A stretch of DNA of 64,000 nucleotides from UBA6522 sp963664945 (lineage in GTDB: Bacteria; Pseudomonadota; Gammaproteobacteria; Steroidobacterales; Rariloculaceae), in contig OY761822.1 of NCBI GenBank assembly GCA_963664945.1, positions 1,860,001 through 1,924,000 on the forward strand, given 5' to 3'. Shown piece by piece: positions 57,601 through 63,600 of the stretch (its first letter is position 1; every line of letters starts with the position of its first letter). The notes under the pieces were generated by a model that did no database searches, was not told where the DNA came from, and was given only the letters and a program-made list of their open reading frames with translations. A program made the translations under genes and the position numbers.

Positions 57601-60600
57601 GAGCGGCGATGATAACGAGAGCACGGTCACCGCCTCGCTGTCCGGCGCCTCGAGCGAGACCGTGACGCTGACGGTGGCGGCCTCCGGCACGACGGGCACC
57701 CGCACGCTCAGCGACAACACCACCCTGACCATCACGGCGGGCGCAACGGCCAGCACCGGCGCGGTGACCATCACCGCGGTGGACAACGACATCGACGCGG
57801 CCGCCAATGCGACGGTGGCCGTCTCGGCCGCCGCCAGCGGCGGCGGCGTGGCCAACCCGGCCAACGCCACCCTCACCATCACCGACGATGACACCCGAGG
57901 TGTGATCATCAAGGGTTCGCCGGTGACGGTGCGAGAGAGCGACGACACCGACACCACGTCGGTGCGCGAGGACCAGGGAACCTACACCATCGAGCTCGCC
58001 ACCGAGCCGACCGGCGGCACGGTGACGGTGGAGATCGAGAGCGCCGACGCGACCGCCGCCACGGTCTCCCCGGCGAGCTATGACTTCACCGCGGCCAACT
58101 GGAGCGACCCGCGCACAGTGACGGTCACCGGCGTCAACGACGATGCGGACAACCCCGCCAACAAGCGCACCGTATCGATCACTCACACAGTGGATGCGGC
58201 AGGCACCGACTACGAGAACCTCACCGCCGGCGCGACCACGGTGGAAGTCACCGACGACGACGGCCCGCCCTCGGGCATCGCCCTGTCGGTGAGCCAGGCC
58301 ACAGTGGCCGAGAACGCAGGCGACACGGTGGTCAGGGTGACGGCCACGCTGGGGGCGGGCTCGAAGTTCGGCGCCGACACCAAGGTGCGCGTGACGGTGG
58401 GCAAGAGCACCGACAGCGCCGCCTCGGGCACGGACTACGAGGCGGTGGCAGCCTTCGACGTCACCATCGCCAAGGACGCGGCGAGCGGCGGCGCGGACTT
58501 CACGCTGAAGCCGACCGACGACGACCTGGACGAGAACAACGAGACCATCAGCATCGACGGCGCGCTGACGGACTTTACCGTCACCTCCACCAGCATCACC
58601 ATCACCGACAACGACACCCGCGGCGTGACGGTGACGCCGCCGACGCTGCCGGCCCTGGCCGAGGTGGACGACGCGGGCACGGACGACGCCACGGAGAACC
58701 GGGGCGTCTACGAGGTGGTGCTGACCAGCCGGCCCACCGGAACCGTGACGGTCAACGTCGCCAGTTCCGATACGAACATCGCCACGGTCAGCGCATCCAG
58801 CCTCACGTTCGCCCCCGGCGTCTGGAACACGGCCCAGGAGGTCACGGTCACGGCCGTACCCGACAACTACGACAACGCCGGCGACAAGCGCGACACCACG
58901 ATCACTAACACCGTCTCGGCCACCGGCACCGACTACGCCTCCGAGACCGCCTCGTCGGTGACGGTGGAAGTGACCGACGACGACGCCGCGCCCGCCATCG
59001 CGCTGTCGGCGGCGCCCGCGAGTGTGGCCGAGAGCGCCTCGGCCACGTCCGTCACGGTCACAGCCACGCTGTCGGGCACGACGCGCTTCGCCGCCGAGCA
59101 GAAGGTCCGCGTCACCGTCGGCGATGCGGACGACGACGCCACCTCCGGCACCGACTACGCCCCGGTGACCGCCTTCGACGTGACCCTTGCCAAGGACGCG
59201 GCCTCGGGCAGCGCGTCCTTCTCGCTCGCCCCCACCCAGGACACCACCGACGAGGGGGCGGGCGAAGCCCTCACCGTCTCCGGCGTCCTCGCCGGCGTCA
59301 CCGTCAGCGACACCAGCGTAACGATCACCGACGACGACGCCACCCCCGGCGGGATCTCCCTGTCGGTGAGCCCCACAACCGTGGCCGAGGACAAGGGCGC
59401 TGCGGAGACCTTCACCGTCACCGCCAGCGTCACCGGCGGCACGGAGTTCGGCGAAGACAAGACCGTCGCCATCGCCGTGGGCGGCGGCACGGCCACCGCC
59501 GGCACCGACTACGGGACCGTGTCCGGCTTCAACATCACGATCCCCGCAGGCGATATGAGCACCGACGGCGATTTCGACCTCACCCCCACCAACGACACGC
59601 TCGACGAAGACAACGAGACCGTCAACGTCACCGGCACGGTGGCGAACGTGACGGTCACCGACACCAGTCTGACCCTCACCGACGACGACGATCCGCCGGT
59701 CATTTCCATCAGCGCAGCGAGCGTCACCGAAGGCGACAGTACCGACGACACCGCCGCCACGCTCACCTTCACCGTGAGCCTCGACGCCGCCAGCGGCAAG
59801 ACCGTGACCGTGGCCTACGCCGATGCCGGGACCGGAACCGCCGCCTCCGCCACCGACTACACCGCCATCACCGCCGGAACCCTCAGTTTCGCGGCCGGAG
59901 AGACGGAGAAGACCGTCGATGTCACCATCACCGGCGACGACACCGACGAGGCCAACGAGACCGTCATCCTGCGCCTGTCTTCTCCCACCAACGCCACCCT
60001 CGCCGGCGGCGTCACCACGCTGGACGGCGCCGGAACCATCACCGACGACGACGAGGCCACCTTGTCAATCGACGACGCCACCGCCGCCGAGGGCGCTTCG
60101 GCGACGTTCACCATCCGCCTGTCCACCGCGCGCTCCACCGCCACGACGGTCACGGCGACGACCTCCACCGAAGCCACCGACACCGCCACGGCGCCCGCCG
60201 ACTACACCCACAAGACCCAGGCGCTGACCATCGCCGCCGGCAGCACCTCCACCACCTTCACCGTCGCCCTCATCGACGATTCACTCAACGAGCTCGCCGA
60301 GACCTTCACCGTCACCCTAAGCGACGCCTCGGTGACGATATCCGACCCCACCGCCACCGGCACCATCGCCGGCAGCGGCAGCACCCTCATCAGCATCGCC
60401 AACGCCACCGCCGTGGAAGGCAGCGACCTCAGCTTCGCCGTGACCCGCTCCGGCGACACCGCCGGCGCCTCCTCGTTCACCTGGACCACCGGCGACGACA
60501 CCGCCAACGGCGCGACGAAGGCCACCGCCGACAGCGACTACACCGAGGTGGACACCGCGCAGACCGTCAGTTTCGCCGCCACCGAGACCACCAAGACGAT

Positions 60601-63600
60601 CACCGTCACGTCCACCGCCGATGACCTCATCGAAAGCGCCGAGACCTTCCGCGTCAACCTCGACAGCCCCACCGGCGCCGTGCTTGCCAGTAACTTCGCC
60701 ACCGGCACCATCACCGAAGGCACCACCGGCTACAGGATCAACGACGCCAACGCCGACGAAGGCGAGACCATCACCTTCACCATCACCCGCGAAGGACTCA
60801 CCACCGCCGCCTCCACCGTCAAGTGGAACACCGCCGACGACACCACGCCCGGCGCCGACAAGGCCACCGCGGATACCGACTACACCGCCGTGGACACCGC
60901 ACAGACGGTGAGCTTCGCCATCGGCGAGACCAGCAAGGACATCACCGTCGACACCGATGAGGACACCACCGACGAACCTGACGAGACGTTCCGCGTGGTG
61001 CTCAGCGACCCGAGCGTCGGCGTGCTCACCGACGCCTTCGCCATCGGCACGATCAACGACGACGACGCCCCGACGCTGTCCATCGCCAACGCCTCCGCCA
61101 ACGAAGGCAACGACATCACCTTCACCGTGAGCCTCACGAGCGCCCACGACGCCGACGTCGAAGTCACCGCCACCACCTCCTTGGAGACCACCGACAGCGC
61201 CACCGCCGCCGATGACTACACCCACAAGGCCCAGGACCTGACCATCGCCCAAGGCGCCACGAGCGCTTCCTTCACCGTCTCCACCGCCGAGGACGCCATC
61301 GACGAAGACGCCGGCGAGACCTTCACCGTCACGCTCACCGACGCCTCGCCCGCCGCCGTGACCATCGCCGACGCCACCGCCACCGGAACGATCACCGACG
61401 ATGACGAACGCGGCGTCACGATCTCCGAGACCTCGGTCACCGTGCGCGAGAGCGACGACGGCGATACCACCCCCGCCCGAGAGGACCAGGCCACCTATAC
61501 CGTCGTGCTCGACTCCGAGCCCGAAGGCGGCACGGTGACGATCAACCTGGCCAGCGAGGACGAAGCCATCGCCACCGTCTCGCCGGCCAGCATCGACTTC
61601 ACGGCCGGGAACTGGAACAACGCCGTGACCGTCACCGTCACCGGCGTCAACGACGACGCCGACAACACCGCCAACAAGCGCACCACGGCGATCACCCACA
61701 CCGTCGACGCCGAGGATACCGACTACGAGGACGAGGAAGCGGACGACGTTGAGGTCGAGGTCGCCGACGACGACGGCACGCCCACCGCCACGCTCACCCT
61801 CACCCCCACGCGCATCGACGAGTCCGGCGCGAGCAATGAGACCACCGTCACCGCGAACCTCTCCAACCCGTCCGGCGCCGCCGTCACCTTCACCGTCGCC
61901 GCCGCCGCCGTGGCGCCCGCCGCCAACAGCGCCTTCACCCTCAGCAACAACACCACCCTGACCATCGCCAAGGGCGCCACAACGAGCACCGGCGAAGTCA
62001 CGATCACGGCGGTGGACAACGCCGTGGACGCCGCCGACGCCGCCGTGACCGTCTCGGCCACCGCCGCCGGCGGCGGCGTCGCCAACCCCGCCGACGCGAC
62101 CCTCACCATCACCGACAACGACGGCCGCGGCGTGACGGTGACGCCGCCGACGCTGCCGGCCCTGGCCGAGGTGGACGACGCGGGCACGGACGACGCCACG
62201 GAGAACCGGGGCGTCTACGAGGTGGTGCTGACCAGCCGGCCCACCGGAACCGTGACGGTCAACGTCGCCAGTTCCGATACGAACATCGCCACGGTCAGCG
62301 CATCCAGCCTCACGTTCGCCCCCGGCGTCTGGAACACGGCCCAGGAGGTCACGGTCACGGCCGTACCCGACAACTACGACAACGCCGGCGACAAGCGCGA
62401 CACCACGATCACTAACACCGTCTCGGCCACCGGCACCGACTACGCCTCCGAGACCGCCTCGTCGGTGACGGTGGAAGTGACCGACGACGACGCCGCGCCC
62501 GCCATCGCGCTGTCGGCGGCGCCCGCGAGTGTGGCCGAGAGCGCCTCGGCCACGTCCGTCACGGTCACAGCCACGCTGTCGGGCACGACGCGCTTCGCCG
62601 CCGAGCAGAAGGTCCGCGTCACCGTCGGCGATGCGGACGACGACGCCACCTCCGGCACCGACTACGCCCCGGTGACCGCCTTCGACGTGACCCTTGCCAA
62701 GGACGCGGCCTCGGGCAGCGCGTCCTTCTCGCTCGCCCCCACCCAGGACACCACCGACGAGGGGGCGGGCGAAGCCCTCACCGTCTCCGGCGTCCTCGCC
62801 GGCGTCACCGTCAGCGACACCAGCGTAACGATCACCGACGACGACGCCACCCCCGGCGGGATCTCCCTGTCGGTGAGCCCCACAACCGTGGCCGAGGACA
62901 AGGGCGCTGCGGAGACCTTCACCGTCACCGCCAGCGTCACCGGCGGCACGGAGTTCGGCGAAGACAAGACCGTCGCCATCGCCGTGGGCGGCGGCACGGC
63001 CACCGCCGGCACCGACTACGGGACCGTGTCCGGCTTCAACATCACGATCCCCGCAGGCGATATGAGCACCGACGGCGATTTCGACCTCACCCCCACCAAC
63101 GACACGCTCGACGAAGACAACGAGACCGTCAACGTCACCGGCACGGTGGCGAACGTGACGGTCACCGACACCAGTCTGACCCTCACCGACGACGACGATC
63201 CGCCGGTCATTTCCATCAGCGCAGCGAGCGTCACCGAAGGCGACAGTACCGACGACACCGCCGCCACGCTCACCTTCACCGTGAGCCTCGACGCCGCCAG
63301 CGGCAAGACCGTGACCGTGGCCTACGCCGATGCCGGGACCGGAACCGCCGCCTCCGCCACCGACTACACCGCCATCACCGCCGGAACCCTCAGTTTCGCG
63401 GCCGGAGAGACGGAGAAGACCGTCGATGTCACCATCACCGGCGACGACACCGACGAGGCCAACGAGACCGTCATCCTGCGCCTGTCTTCTCCCACCAACG
63501 CCACCCTCGCCGGCGGCGTCACCACGCTGGACGGCGCCGGAACCATCACCGACGACGACGAGGCCACCTTGTCAATCGACGACGCCACCGCCGCCGAGGG

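Noticed and set aside
51986..58186. A 2,066-codon open frame on the minus strand, and several 525-codon minus-strand frames in 43-50.5 kb
   Set aside because: They are antisense shadows of the Calx-beta gene: the very high GC content removes stop codons on the opposite strand. Their Gly/Asp/Val/Arg-rich sequence repeats exactly with the sense macro-repeats and shows no domain, while the forward frame has a signal peptide and Calx-beta motifs.
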